A stretch of 38,925 nucleotides of DNA, taken from Deltaproteobacteria bacterium (lineage in GTDB: Bacteria > Myxococcota_A > UBA796 > SXON01). Positions within the stretch are counted from its first letter, which is position 1; each line of letters opens with the position of its first letter. Where the stretch lies: contig CANKTH010000041.1 in assembly GCA_947486185.1 (NCBI GenBank), positions 1 through 38,925 on the forward strand, given 5' to 3'. Position numbers and translations under genes: made by a program. The notes under the pieces were generated by a model, which was not told the DNA's origin, did no database searches, and worked only from the letters and a program-made list of their open reading frames with translations. Of the stretch, positions 6,189 to 15,300 are shown piece after piece.

Positions 6189-8066
6189 CTAGCGCGCGAA
6201 GCAGGTGCGCGCGGTCCCGTCCAACGCGCCGCCGTACTCTTCCGCGTCGGGGTCGGTCGGGTCGTCGTTGAGGCAGGTCTGATCGTTCGCGCACGCTGAA
6301 TCGTCGGGCTTGGAGTAGGTGTCCGCGCCGTCGAGATCGACGAAAAGGCCATAGGACGCCAGGGAGTTCGAGGTGCCGCAGTCGCCCTCGGAGCCGTCGT
6401 AGTCGGTGGCCCAACCGATGGAGCGTTCGTGGCTGCTCGTATAGGTGTCGTCGCCCCCGCCCTCGACGAAGAGCCCGGGCCCGTGACACTTGGCGGCGCC
6501 AATGCTGCGGTCTACGCCTATGTAGGTGTCGTTCCCGCCCGACTCCACCAGCGCCACGACCGAGTAGTCGTGCCCGAGCCCCAACACGGAGTGCCGCGCC
6601 GGGAGGTTGGTGCCGTAGCGGTCGTCGCCCCCGCCCTCGAGGAAGGCCGCCAGCGCGAAGTGGGCGGCGGCGGCCTGGGCGTAGAACAGCCCTTCGTAGG
6701 CGTCGTCCCCCGCAGCGTCGGCCAGGGTGCCCATCCCCATCCAGCAGCCGACGCCCTGTACGAAGGTGGCGCCCTGGTAACGATCGTCGCCGTCCGCGTC
6801 CCGAAGCGGGCCGAGGCCCCCGGACAGGTGCGTCCCCGTGCTGTCGCGACGCCAACCGAAGGCGACGCCCTGCCCGAGGGAGGCGTTGGCCGTGCCGGGG
6901 AGCTGGGGCGAATAGTAGAGCAGCACCTCGTCCACCACGAGCTCGTAGGCGTCGTTTCCGCCCCCGTCGAGCAGCGTTCCGTTCCCGAGCACGAAGCCGA
7001 AGCCCTGCGATTGGGAGAACGCGCGGTAGGTGTCGTTGCCACCCCGGTCGACGTGGAGCCCGACGCCGGCAATGCCCGCCCCCTGTGCACCGGCCTCCGC
7101 GGTGTAGGCGTCGTCGCCCGGGTAGCGCCCGTCGGCGTCCGAAGGGAGGAGCCCGTCGCTGTCGTTCGGATCCGGGACCTCGACGTAGCCCCAGGTGTCG
7201 TCGCCACCGAGGTCCACCACGATGCCTACGGGCTGGTCCTCGTCGGCGCTCGCGCCAGCGGCGATGAGCCAGGTGTCGTTGCCGCCGGTGTCGAGCGCGA
7301 AAAGCACCGGTCCGTCGAGCGCCGGCTCCGTGACGGGGTCGTAGACGTCGTCGGCGCTGCCGTGCAGGAGCACGAGGCCGTAGGGGGTCTTGACGGTGAC
7401 GGAGAAGGCGCCGCCGCCGGCCAATTCGCCCCAGTCCGTCTCGTCGAGGGCCTGCGCCACGCGGACGCCCGCCTCGTAGAGCTCGACCCACCCGTCGTGC
7501 CCGGCGGTGAAGAGGCCGGCGGACTTGGGGTCGTCGGGATCGAGCCCGGTGCCACCGAGCAGCAGCACGTAGGGACCGCGGTTGGCGACGCGCCCGATCC
7601 CGGTGTCGCTGAGCGCGGCGAACGCCGCCTCTCGCGCCTCGGCCACCCCGGGGATGACGCCGAGCACGGTCGCGACCGCGGCCTGCACAGGGGAGGGGAC
7701 CGCATCGAGGTCGGGGATGTCGTTGGCGTCGAGCGCCTCGAGCGCCTCAAACAACGGGCCCTCAGCGGCCGGCGCCGGGATCGCCTCCCCGACGGTGAGC
7801 GCGAGGTCGAGCTCGCTGGCGGCGTCGGCGACGAGCGTCGCGAGCGGATGCGCCGAGGCCAGGGCGAGGTCGGCGCGCGCGGCACGGTTCGCGGCGAAGC
7901 AAGGGACCTCGGTGAGATCCTCCTGCAAGCGGTGGAAGTGCGAGAGCCGCGCGGGATCGGAGGCGATGGCGCCCCCGTAGCGCTCATAGACCCGGCTCGA
8001 GATCCCCACGTCGGGCTCCAGTTCGAGCGCCGACAGCAGGTCCGCGACGGCGTCGTCCTCGGTCAA
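6189..8066 (-). CDS. Aspartate-repeat protein with GG[ND]DxY units, probable surface or secreted protein
   Basis: Residues 1-220 are mixed helical and carry two Cys. Residues ~250-600 contain about ten units of the form D-x-G-G-[DN]-D-x-[YW] spaced 30-55 residues apart. They often alternate with a Q-G-x-G-x-G segment, for example VDRGGNDTYRAFSQSQGFGF and VEGGGDDTYTSSHERSIGWA. Each unit looks like one turn of an RTX-like calcium loop inset in a longer repeat, which suggests a calcium-stabilised beta-solenoid; this is inference. The only in-frame start before the upstream stop is TTG 8066, which has poor ribosome-binding context. Protein-like reading continues upstream (WTEAAPWTLAAPVPCPAEL), so the true N-terminus, presumably with a secretion signal, may be lost or frameshifted. 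The C-terminus ends TARTCFAR. It follows the FG-GAP gene on the same strand. Confidence 0.75.
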   Translation of the reverse strand: MTEDDAVADLLSALELEPDVGISSRVYERYGGAIASDPARLSHFHRLQEDLTEVPCFAANRAARADLALASAHPLATLVADAASELDLALTVGEAIPAPAAEGPLFEALEALDANDIPDLDAVPSPVQAAVATVLGVIPGVAEAREAAFAALSDTGIGRVANRGPYVLLLGGTGLDPDDPKSAGLFTAGHDGWVELYEAGVRVAQALDETDWGELAGGGAFSVTVKTPYGLVLLHGSADDVYDPVTEPALDGPVLFALDTGGNDTWLIAAGASADEDQPVGIVVDLGGDDTWGYVEVPDPNDSDGLLPSDADGRYPGDDAYTAEAGAQGAGIAGVGLHVDRGGNDTYRAFSQSQGFGFVLGNGTLLDGGGNDAYELVVDEVLLYYSPQLPGTANASLGQGVAFGWRRDSTGTHLSGGLGPLRDADGDDRYQGATFVQGVGCWMGMGTLADAAGDDAYEGLFYAQAAAAHFALAAFLEGGGDDRYGTNLPARHSVLGLGHDYSVVALVESGGNDTYIGVDRSIGAAKCHGPGLFVEGGGDDTYTSSHERSIGWATDYDGSEGDCGTSNSLASYGLFVDLDGADTYSKPDDSACANDQTCLNDDPTDPDAEEYGGALDGTARTCFAR

Positions 8067-8228
8067 CTCCGCCGGACAGGGGACCGGCGCGGCGAGGGTC
8101 CACGGCGCGGCCTCCGTCCAGCGGAGATCCGCGGGCGCTGCTGGCGGTCCGGACCGCGGAGACCCGCGCTCACGGTCCCGGACCGGGAGCCCCGGCCCAG
8201 GGCAACGCCCCGGGCCGGCGTTCCTTCT

Positions 8229-10828
8229 TCAGAGCGCCGTGACCGACGCCGTCTTGCCCGTCGAGACGTTGCCGACGTTGTCCACCGCGCACTCCCGGAA
8301 GCTGTACGCCGTGCCCGAGGTCAGCCCGCTCACCGTCGTGCTCGTGCTCGTCAGGCCGGTCACGACGGTCACGCCGCTGGCCGTGTTGCAGTTGGACGGC
8401 GCCGTCGTCCCCGACTTGTACGCCACCTTGTAGCTCGCAACCCCCGAGCTGGCGTCGGTGGCCGCGGTCCAGGAGAGCCCCACGGCGCCCGATGCCGCCG
8501 TGCCGACGAGGCTCCCGACGTCCGTCGGCCTGGTCGCGTCAAGGATGATGGTGTCCGTCGCCGCCGACGAGATGTTCCCCTTCGCGTCCTTGAAGTACGC
8601 GTACACCGTCTTGGTGCCGCTGCCCGACGTCAGCGTGTGCGCCCGCGTCGTGGCGTAGGTGACATACGAGGTGCAGGTCGTCGTGTTCGACGTACACATC
8701 TTGCTCACCGCCGTGTCATCCGTCGCCGACAACGTCAACGTCGTCAACGTGGTGTCCGTCGTTCCCGTGGTGGCGACGGTTCCCGTCGAACAGGTGGAAG
8801 GCGCGGTGGCCGAACGCGCGTACACCACCTTGTACGTGCCGGTCGTCGCCAGGCCCGAGCCGGCGTCCGAGTAGCCCGACCACGCAAGCGTCACTTCCCC
8901 GACGTCCGCCGTCGCCGCCACCGTTCCGTTCGTCGGCTTGACCGAGTCCAGCAGGATCGTGTCGGTCAGCGTCGTGACCACCGTCGTCGCCGCCGAGTTG
9001 CGGAACTTCACGTAGACCGTCCGCGTCCCCTGCGTGTTCGCCAGGGTGTGCGTCTTCGAGTTGGTGGTGAACGTGGCGAAGGTGCACGCCCCCGTCGAGG
9101 TGTTGGCCGAGCACACCTGGTTGGTGCCCTCGGGCGCCGAGAAGGAGATCGTCACCGCGGTCGCGCGCGCCGTGGCGGCGTCCGCGTTGATCACCGCATA
9201 CGGGTCCGCGGTCGCATCGAGGTAGTCGAGCACGTCGTCGTAGTCGGCGTCGCCGCGGCCCTCGAGGAGCAGCCCGTCGCCGTCGTCGTCCTCCACGCAG
9301 TCGTCCCCGCCGTCGCTCGCCTCGAGGTTGGCGATCACGCCATCGGCGTCCTCGTCGTCCTCGTCGGAGTCGCCCACCCCGTCGCAGTCCTGGTCGACCT
9401 CGTCGCCACAGGCGTCGGTGGCGTCCGGGTTGATGTCACTGCGGTCGTCGTTGCAATCCCCGGTGACCGAGGTGTAGTCGGTCGAGGTCGGGCAGTAGTC
9501 TTCGGCGTCGTTGCTGCCGTAGCCGTCGCCGTCAACGTCCGGATAGCGGCTGATCGTCGCGTAGTACGCGGCGTCGCTGTCGTCGCAGTCGTCCGTAGAG
9601 CCCACGCCGTCGGCATCGCCATCCGCGCTGGCTCCCTGGTAGAGGAATGTCCTGCCAAGGCCGCCACTATACGCGAGGGCGCTGGCCAGGATGTCGGCGC
9701 CACCGTCCGCGTTCACGTCGCCCGCCGGGCCGATGGTGAAGTTCTGGACGCCGGACGCTGACCCTGTCCAGGTGGCTTCGCTCGTGGCCGAGACCCCAGA
9801 GGCCGACCCCACGTAGAGGTAGGTCTTCCCCGCGTTGCTTCCTCCGTTGTAGGCGCCGACGCCGATATCGGCGTAGCCGTCGGCGTTGACGTCTCCCAGT
9901 CCCGCAACGTGATAACCAAAGGTATCTCCGCCATTTTCACCCGACAGAGTCCGCGCCGCCGAGGTCGGGATGCCGGTCGCCGAGCCGTGATAGATGTAGG
10001 CCCTGCCCGCCGAGCCGCCCTGGTACTCCCCGACGACCACGTCGTCGTACCCGTCGCCGTTCACGTCCCCCGCACCCGAGACGGCTTGGCCGAAGGCGGA
10101 GCCGGCGGAGCCCGCCATCTGGGTGCCCGCGGAGGTCGCGATGCCCGCGGCCGAGCCAAGGTGCACGAAGGCCTTCAGCTGCCCCGAGGCTCCGACGATC
10201 ACGTCGTCGTAGCCGTCTCCGTTCACGTCCCCGCGCCCGAGACCGACTCGCCCATGTAGCCGCCGAATACCGTGAGGGCGGTGGTGGCCGTCGTGAGCCC
10301 GCTGGTAGAGCCGTGGTAGACGTAGGCCCGACCCATGCTGCTGGGGAAATCGGGCGCGCCGATGATCACATCGTCGATGCCGTCGCCGTTCACGTCCCCG
10401 GCGCGCGCGACACTGTAACCGAAGTAGACGGCAGCTGACGCCCCGGTATTCGTCGTGTCCGCCGTGGTCGAGGGGCCGCCCGACGAGCCGTGGTAGACGT
10501 AGACGCGCCCCTGCTGCGAGTTGTAGTTGGGGGCCCCCAGGATCACGTCGATGTACCCATCGCCGTCGACATCGGCGCCCCCGAGAGCCTTGCCGAGCCG
10601 CTCGGCACTGCTCCCCGTCCAGGTGACCGCCGCTGTGGTGTAGTCCGGATCGACCTCGATGGGGTACACCGCGCCGGCGTCGTCGACCTCCACCCGCAGG
10701 CCCTCTCCGTGCACCACGAGCCGGGTCGGCAGGAGCTCCCCTCGGGCGTCCGACGCTACGACCCCGTCGACGCGCCACGCGCCGCCGCGGGCGTCGGTCA
10801 GCTCAACGCCGTCGGGGCCCTCCGCCAT
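8229..10828 (-). CDS. FG-GAP / MopE-like / fibronectin-III surface protein, interrupted by a one-base frameshift
   Basis: Codons 10828-10229 encode PIEVDPDYTT and FG-GAP units (ADVDGDGYIDVILGAP, AGDVNGDGIDDVIIGAP) and then hit TGA right after SGAGT. One base over, the reading resumes as GDVNGDGYDDVIVGA and stays open to 8229. Adding one C to the CCCC at 10229-10232 restores SGAGDVNGDGYDDV, so this is one gene. Order: five or six integrin-alpha-like propeller repeats (10640-9640), a short Asp/Cys MopE/TSP3-like stretch (9620-9230), an Ig-like domain with LLDSVKPT, and two FN3-like domains ending SVTAL. The 5' end is also odd. A good lipoprotein signal (LPLLVLFVSCGMPGDP) lies 60-110 bases upstream in another frame without a start codon. 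It is probably a cell-surface adhesin-like protein. Real decay or assembly indels are both possible. Confidence 0.8.
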
Positions 10829-11216
10829 CGCCAGTGCACCGTAGAGGTCGGCGAAAATGAAGGGTCACCCGGCATTCCGCACGAAACGAAGAGAACAAGG
10901 AGGGGAAGGCGCGTCTATAACCCTTGGTGGGTGGGTGAATATTCCGGGGCGGAGCGCCTGGGATACTGTGAGTTAGCCTGAAAGGCTACGTTTGTCAACC
11001 ATTTTGGCCGACCCGGGCGCTTGTGCGTGCTTGCGGAAGGGTTTGTGCGTTGGCGTCTGGGGTCCGCGGGGCATTCTGTAGGTTTGACAGGCTCACTGGA
11101 TATAACTATCCGGCCAACGTCAGTGTCTATAGATTCGGAATTCTGACACACGAGCACGGACCGTCTTCGTGACAGAGGGTCGCCCGTTGTGACGGTCCAG
11201 CGGCGCGCTCGCTCGG
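10829..11216. other. Less GC-rich intergenic region with candidate promoters
   Basis: This is one of the most AT-rich patches in the window. It holds the out-of-frame lipoprotein signal described under the FG-GAP gene, two copies of ttgtgcgt about 20 bases apart (near 11021 and 11043), a minus-strand TTGACA at 10998-10993 and a plus-strand TTGACA at 11084-11089. A 101-codon minus-strand reading from GTG 11220 overlaps the stop of the upstream gene, but its codon bias does not support coding. Confidence 0.4.
10970..10998 (-). promoter_or_regulatory. Candidate sigma-70 promoter for the FG-GAP gene
   Basis: On the minus strand a perfect TTGACA is followed after 17 bases by TAACTC, about 140 bases upstream of the ATG at 10828. 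The -35 match is perfect but the -10 match is poor, so only the position and the local AT content support it. Confidence 0.25.
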
Positions 11217-11697
11217 TCACGCGACCAGAAGTTCCATCCGGGTCGCGGCGATAGGCTTCGCGACGTCGAGGAGGTGGTCGTTGTCAGGGAGAAGCGCCGG
11301 AGACCGCTTCCCCTCATCGCCCGAGGTGGCCGACGCCGTCGGGCCGGTCGCCCGCTGCAGCCCGGCAAGGATCCGCGTCGTCGTAGGCGGTTTGACCTCG
11401 AAACACCGCAACACGAGCGGGGTGCCGCAGCCTGGGAACACGGAACGATCGACGGCGACCACGCGCCACGGGAGCCCGGCCCGCCCGGCGCGCGCATCCA
11501 CGGAGCTGATCGGCGGGTGCCGCGTCAGCCGCTTTGCCAACCGCAGCGCGGACCACGAACTGCAGTCCGACAGCATCGGGTCGAACACTCACGATCGACC
11601 CTGTCCCCAACTCGCGGACCTTCCAGGACTCCGGACCCTCCCGGGGGGGCAGTTTGACCTGCGCGGGCTCCCGACGCTTGCACCGCCGCACATCCAC
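11217..11697 (-). pseudogene. Unknown protein, frame change near 11590
   Basis: From ATG 11697 the reading MDVRRCKRREPAQVKLPPRE continues GPESWKVRELGTGS with strong coding bias. Near 11590 the bias moves to the next frame, which reads FDPMLSDCSSWSALRLAKR, then GLPWRVVAVDRSVFPGCGTP and LVLRCFEVKPPTTTRILAG, and ends ATRMELLVA with TGA at 11217. Joining the frames gives one protein of about 160 residues. A callable 123-codon piece alone starts at GTG 11588. The family is not recognised. It diverges from the plus-strand gene at 11.78-12.76 kb. Confidence 0.5.
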
Positions 11698-11918
11698 GGT
11701 AGGCTCGGATCAACACGCGACCCGCGCGGGACAGCCTGCCCGGGGATCCGGCAGTAAGCTCCCCTCTTCGTAAGGACCATCTTCGCTGGACAATCGGAGC
11801 CCCCATCGACCCGTATTCCTGGAACCCCCGCCTCAAGGCCCCCATCCCCCTCATCCTCCAGGGTGAGCTCGGGATTGTCGAGGGAGAGATCTGGGCGATC
11901 GGACCCGGTGATCTGCTC

Positions 11919-12764
11919 ATGTGGTGCCCCGAGCGCCTGCCCACCGAGCGGAGGCCGGCCCGCGCGGACCTCGGCCCGATGGGCAGGGTGGACCCGATCC
12001 ACATCTCCATCGGCCCCCCCCCTCCTGACGGCGGCTGGCCTTGGGTGCGGGGCGGCTACCAGATACAGGGGACCTGGCTCATCGAAGACCCCGAGCAGCA
12101 ACGCCGCTTCGTTCGGAGGATCCGCCAGCTCTGGCCGGAAGGCAAGACCTGCCCCTTCACCGATCCGGATCGGGGGGATATCGCCGGTCCCCGCCCAGCC
12201 AGCCCGCTCCGCGCGGCCCTCGACGGCGCCTCGTCGAGCAAGGGGCCGGCCGGTGCTCCGCAGCCTGCTGAGGCCCGCGGCGCCCGCCCGGAACCGCACG
12301 AGCGCCCCCAGCCCCCGGCCTCCGAGCTGGGAGGATTCGGCGGCGCTTCGGCCTCTCGCGAACGGGAGCCCGACCTCAGCCGCTCGGCGCGGACGGACCC
12401 CTCCCGCCGACCCTCCGGCCAGCCCGTCGAGAGCCCGGACCCCCAGGCCCCCAAACTACCGGAGGCAGCTGTGCAGGTCGCTCCCGGCGACCCGCCGATC
12501 GTCATGGTGGGCTTCCGTTCCTTGCGCGCCTTCCTCGAGGGGGTCCGCGTGGTCGAGGGGCTGATCGAGGTGCGCTTCCGCTCGTCGCCAGCGCCTCCCC
12601 TGCACCGCGTCCTGGCCCTCTACCTCCGGCTTCCCCAGGGCGTGGTGATCCAGCTCCGGGCTACCGCCACCCCACTCGGCCTCGGCACCGCCCTCGTCGG
12701 AACGCCGGGCGAGCGCGCCGACCTCGTCTTGCTCCGGTGGACGCTGCGCTCAGCCGACCGCTGA
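11919..12764 (+). CDS. Unknown two-domain protein, real 5' end probably upstream
   Basis: From ATG 11919 the product has 281 residues. Coding signal in the same frame clearly extends upstream to about 11781 and reads APIDPYSWNPRLKAPIPLIL, then QGELGIVEGEIWAIGPGDLL, joining directly to MWCPERLP. No ATG, GTG or TTG exists in that frame back to a TAG near 11699, although an AAGGA lies at 11773-11777. The start may be CTG or another rare codon, or may be damaged. The protein has an N-terminal domain ending QQRRFVRRIRQLWPEG, a ~100-residue Pro/Ala/Arg disordered linker, and a C-terminal beta-rich domain (FLEGVRVVEGLIEVRFRSSP to LVLLRWTLRSADR). The beta-rich ends loosely recall PilZ-type barrels, but the RxxxR and DxSxxG motifs are not clear, so I do not assign that. 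Confidence 0.7.
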   Translation: MWCPERLPTERRPARADLGPMGRVDPIHISIGPPPPDGGWPWVRGGYQIQGTWLIEDPEQQRRFVRRIRQLWPEGKTCPFTDPDRGDIAGPRPASPLRAALDGASSSKGPAGAPQPAEARGARPEPHERPQPPASELGGFGGASASREREPDLSRSARTDPSRRPSGQPVESPDPQAPKLPEAAVQVAPGDPPIVMVGFRSLRAFLEGVRVVEGLIEVRFRSSPAPPLHRVLALYLRLPQGVVIQLRATATPLGLGTALVGTPGERADLVLLRWTLRSADR

Positions 12765-12853
12765 GTCGCCTGCGGCCGAATCGGCCTACCGGCGCTGACC
12801 CAGCGTCGGCGTCGGTGTCCCCGAGACGTGTCGTCGACCCACAGAGGTACGCG

Positions 12854-14563
12854 TCAGCGCCCTTCCCCGTGGTGCTGCCGCTGTCGCGGCTCCGGATCCG
12901 ACGTGCGCGCGGACCGTTCGTAGACCCGCTCCCCCTCCAGCCAGGTTTGTCGCACACGAATCTCCGAGATCGCCGCGGGCTCCACGAGCAGGGGGTCCCC
13001 ATTGAGCACCAAGAAGTCTGCGCGTTTGCCGACCTCGAGGGTCCCCGAGTAGTCTTCGGAGAACGATGACTTTGCACCCTCGGAGGTGTAGGCTCGGAGC
13101 GCGATCAGCGGGCTGACCACCGAGCCCGGCGTCAAGACCGACCCAGAGTTGCTGAACGGGCTCTGTCGGGTAACCGCAGCCTCAATCGCCAAGAACGGGT
13201 TCTGCGAGGTGACGGACCAGTCCGAACCACCGACGAAGGTCCCGCCCGCCTCCACCACGGGCCCGATCGGGTAGAGCCACTCGGACCGCTCGGGGCCGAT
13301 GACCGGGATGGTGAGGTCCTCAATGTAGCTGTCGGGCCACGCCCACAGCGGCTGAAAATCGGCGAACACCCCATGCTCTGCGAAGCGGGCTATGTCTGCC
13401 GGGTCGACCACCTCGATGTGCGCGGCGAGCGCGCGACGGTCCCGCCGGCCGTTGTTCATCTCCACCGCAGCGACGGTGTCGAAGAGCTGTCGGACCGCGC
13501 CGTCGCCGATCGCGTGGGCGTGGAGCTGGAACCCGGCCGCGTCCAGCCTGGTGGCCAATCCGACGAGCTCATCGTCGCTGAACACGGGCACACCGTTGGT
13601 GCCGTCTTCGTAAGGCTCCAGCATATACGCGGTCTGCGACTCGATGATCCCGTCGAGGTACAGCTTGGCGCCCACCACCGAGACCCGTGGAGAGCCGTAG
13701 GTGAGCGCCCAGTCTTGGAGGCGGCCCACCGGGTCGGGATCACCAGGATCGACCTGGGCTGCGCCGAACACCCTCACGGTGAGTGCGCCCGCGGAATCAG
13801 CGCGCTGGTAGCCTTCGAGCATCCAGGCGTCGACGTTGGCGTCCACGACGCTCACGATTCCGTAGCCGTTCGCCTCGGCCTGAGCGTCACGCAGCCCCTG
13901 GTCGACCGTCGCATCCGAATACGCGGGGATGATGCTGTCCACCAGCGACATCGCGCCTTCGAGGAGGATCCCGGTAGGTTCCCCCTGGGCGTCACGCTCG
14001 ATCGTGCCGTCTACCGGGTCGGGGGTCGCGGCGGTGATGCCCGCGGCGGCGAGCGCCAGAGAGCTCGCCAACCCGATGTGCGCGTCGGACGAGTAGACGT
14101 ACGCCGGGCGATCGGTGACGACCGCGTCCAGCGTTGTGCGGTCGATCCTACCGTAGAATGTGGCGGTGTCCCAACCTCCGCCTTGTACCCAGGCTTCATC
14201 GGGGTGTGCGTCGGCCCACACCGATACGGTGTCTTGGAGTTCCTGCACCGTGTTCGCCGCATAGAGATCGACCATCAACAGATCGGCGCCGCTCCACAAA
14301 AGGTGCGTGTGGCTGTCATGAAATGCGGGGACGACCGTGTCACCACCGAGCTCCAGGTGGAGCGTCTCCGGGCCAATCCACGGGCTCGGATCGTCCCCGA
14401 CATATACGAGCACACCTCCGCGCACTGCCAGCGCCTGCACGGTGTTGTTCGCCGCGTCGAGGGTGTGAATGCGGCCGCCGTCCACCACGAGATCGGCGGG
14501 CACCTCCTTGGAGCAGGCGCAGGCAAACAGGTACGCGGACACCCAAAAGCGAGGAATGCTCAT
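12854..14563 (-). CDS. Amidohydrolase family lipoprotein (YtcJ-like)
   Basis: A 569-residue protein from ATG 14563: MSIPRFWVSAYLFACAC, a short signal with a LFAC lipobox (Cys15), so it is probably a periplasmic or outer-membrane lipoprotein. The enzyme follows the metal-dependent amidohydrolase plan: an N-terminal small beta domain (ADLVVDGGRIHTLDA), first metal ligands HDSHTHL, central KLYLDG with the Lys ligand, HAHAIGD, a later HIEVVDP, the catalytic Asp in GSDWSVTSQNP, and the terminal GKRADFLVLNGDPL strand. Length and motif order match YtcJ/AepA-like enzymes, which hydrolyse amide or cyclic C-N bonds; the substrate cannot be inferred. A start at 14704 would add a basic, non-signal leader and is not preferred. 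It converges with the preceding plus-strand gene, leaving 89 bases between stops. Confidence 0.92.
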   Translation of the reverse strand: MSIPRFWVSAYLFACACSKEVPADLVVDGGRIHTLDAANNTVQALAVRGGVLVYVGDDPSPWIGPETLHLELGGDTVVPAFHDSHTHLLWSGADLLMVDLYAANTVQELQDTVSVWADAHPDEAWVQGGGWDTATFYGRIDRTTLDAVVTDRPAYVYSSDAHIGLASSLALAAAGITAATPDPVDGTIERDAQGEPTGILLEGAMSLVDSIIPAYSDATVDQGLRDAQAEANGYGIVSVVDANVDAWMLEGYQRADSAGALTVRVFGAAQVDPGDPDPVGRLQDWALTYGSPRVSVVGAKLYLDGIIESQTAYMLEPYEDGTNGVPVFSDDELVGLATRLDAAGFQLHAHAIGDGAVRQLFDTVAAVEMNNGRRDRRALAAHIEVVDPADIARFAEHGVFADFQPLWAWPDSYIEDLTIPVIGPERSEWLYPIGPVVEAGGTFVGGSDWSVTSQNPFLAIEAAVTRQSPFSNSGSVLTPGSVVSPLIALRAYTSEGAKSSFSEDYSGTLEVGKRADFLVLNGDPLLVEPAAISEIRVRQTWLEGERVYERSARTSDPEPRQRQHHGEGR

Positions 14564-14858
14564 GCGTTTCCCCGAGCGGAAGCGCGCGCCACGGAGCCTT
14601 GCCCAACGATGCACCACGTCGCCAGGCGCGCGGTCTCCGTGCGGCATGCGTCGTGAACCGATGTCGGAGGTAGAGAGAGGTCGAAACCGCCGAGCGTCGT
14701 TCATGATCGTCCGAGTATCCGTATGATTGGCCGTCAGCTACGGCAGGGGTTTGGGGCCCACGATCGACCGGCTCATGTGCTCCTTCGTCGCGAGCGGCTG
14801 GACCGCCAGCTACGGGAGGATCGCCCTGGCGAGGGCGCCGGGAACTCATGCGCGCCGG

Positions 14859-15001
14859 TATGGCGATCCAACCGCCTCGTCCTACGCATGTGCGCCGCCG
14901 GGTGGCTACAGCACCTCCGCCGCCGACTGTGATGACGCCGATGCCGCGGTCCGGCCGGCTATGCGGGGAGCGCGGATGACTGTGATGACGCTCGGGCGTC
15001 C
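14859..15001 (+). pseudogene. Relic of a MopE-repeat gene
   Basis: The plus strand reads YGDPTASSYACAPPGGYSTS then AADCDDADAAVRP (14859-14957), a textbook MopE half-repeat. Immediately after, in another frame, it reads GYAGSADDCDDARAS (14957-15001), the equivalent half of a following repeat. The intervening EVCDGxDNDCDG part is deleted and the frames disagree. No start, signal or other repeats remain. Confidence 0.6.
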
Positions 15002-15126
15002 CGTCCTCGCGGTCGCGGCCTCCGACGGTTCCGGGGGCTACTATTTCGACGCCGACGTGGTCTTCATCGGGGGCGATCAGGGACTCGCGAGAAGCGAGTG
15101 CCAACCAAAAAACAGGCGTAGCGGCG

Positions 15127-15300
15127 ATGGGAACCTGGTTCGTATCGGGTCTGCTCTCTGCCAGCGCCGGGGCGATCCTGATCGCCGCGGCCGCTATCTA
15201 CGCGGTCTCGATGCGGCGCTTCGCGGCGCGAGCCGTCACGACGCTTGGCACGGTGGTGGATCTCGTCACCTCAGACGGCTCGGACAGCCTGGTAGCCTAG
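15127..15300 (+). CDS. Small membrane protein, DUF3592-like N-terminus (57 aa)
   Basis: ATG 15127 to TAG 15300 encodes MGTWFVSGLLSASAGAILIA, continuing AAAIYAVSMRRFAARA and VTTLGTVVDLVTSDGSD. One hydrophobic helix (about residues 5-27) is followed by a basic turn and a T-x-G-T-V-V-D-L-V strand. That is how many DUF3592 membrane proteins begin, but they are usually 130-180 residues long, so this is probably truncated after the first strand. Third-position bias is typical of local genes. Its stop overlaps the stop of the minus-strand mini-gene. Confidence 0.5.
   Translation: MGTWFVSGLLSASAGAILIAAAAIYAVSMRRFAARAVTTLGTVVDLVTSDGSDSLVA

Noticed and set aside
6429..9761. 1110-codon plus-strand reading opposite the aspartate-repeat and FG-GAP genes
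   Set aside because: Asp/Gly/Val-rich coding strands produce stop-free Val/Gly/Arg-rich antisense readings. It crosses an intergenic region and lacks any signal or motif.
11084..11112. Plus-strand promoter TTGACA with TATCCG 17 bases on
   Set aside because: The -10 match is poor and no plus-strand gene begins within 600 bases. I keep only the minus-strand candidate at low confidence.
10915..11220. 101-codon minus-strand reading starting at an overlapping GTGA
   Set aside because: The overlap is attractive, but codon bias disappears in this AT-richer stretch and no protein features are visible.
15084..15100. ACTCGC/GCGAGT hairpin as an intrinsic terminator
   Set aside because: It has a six-pair stem followed on the plus strand by an A-run, not a T-run, and lies within gene debris.
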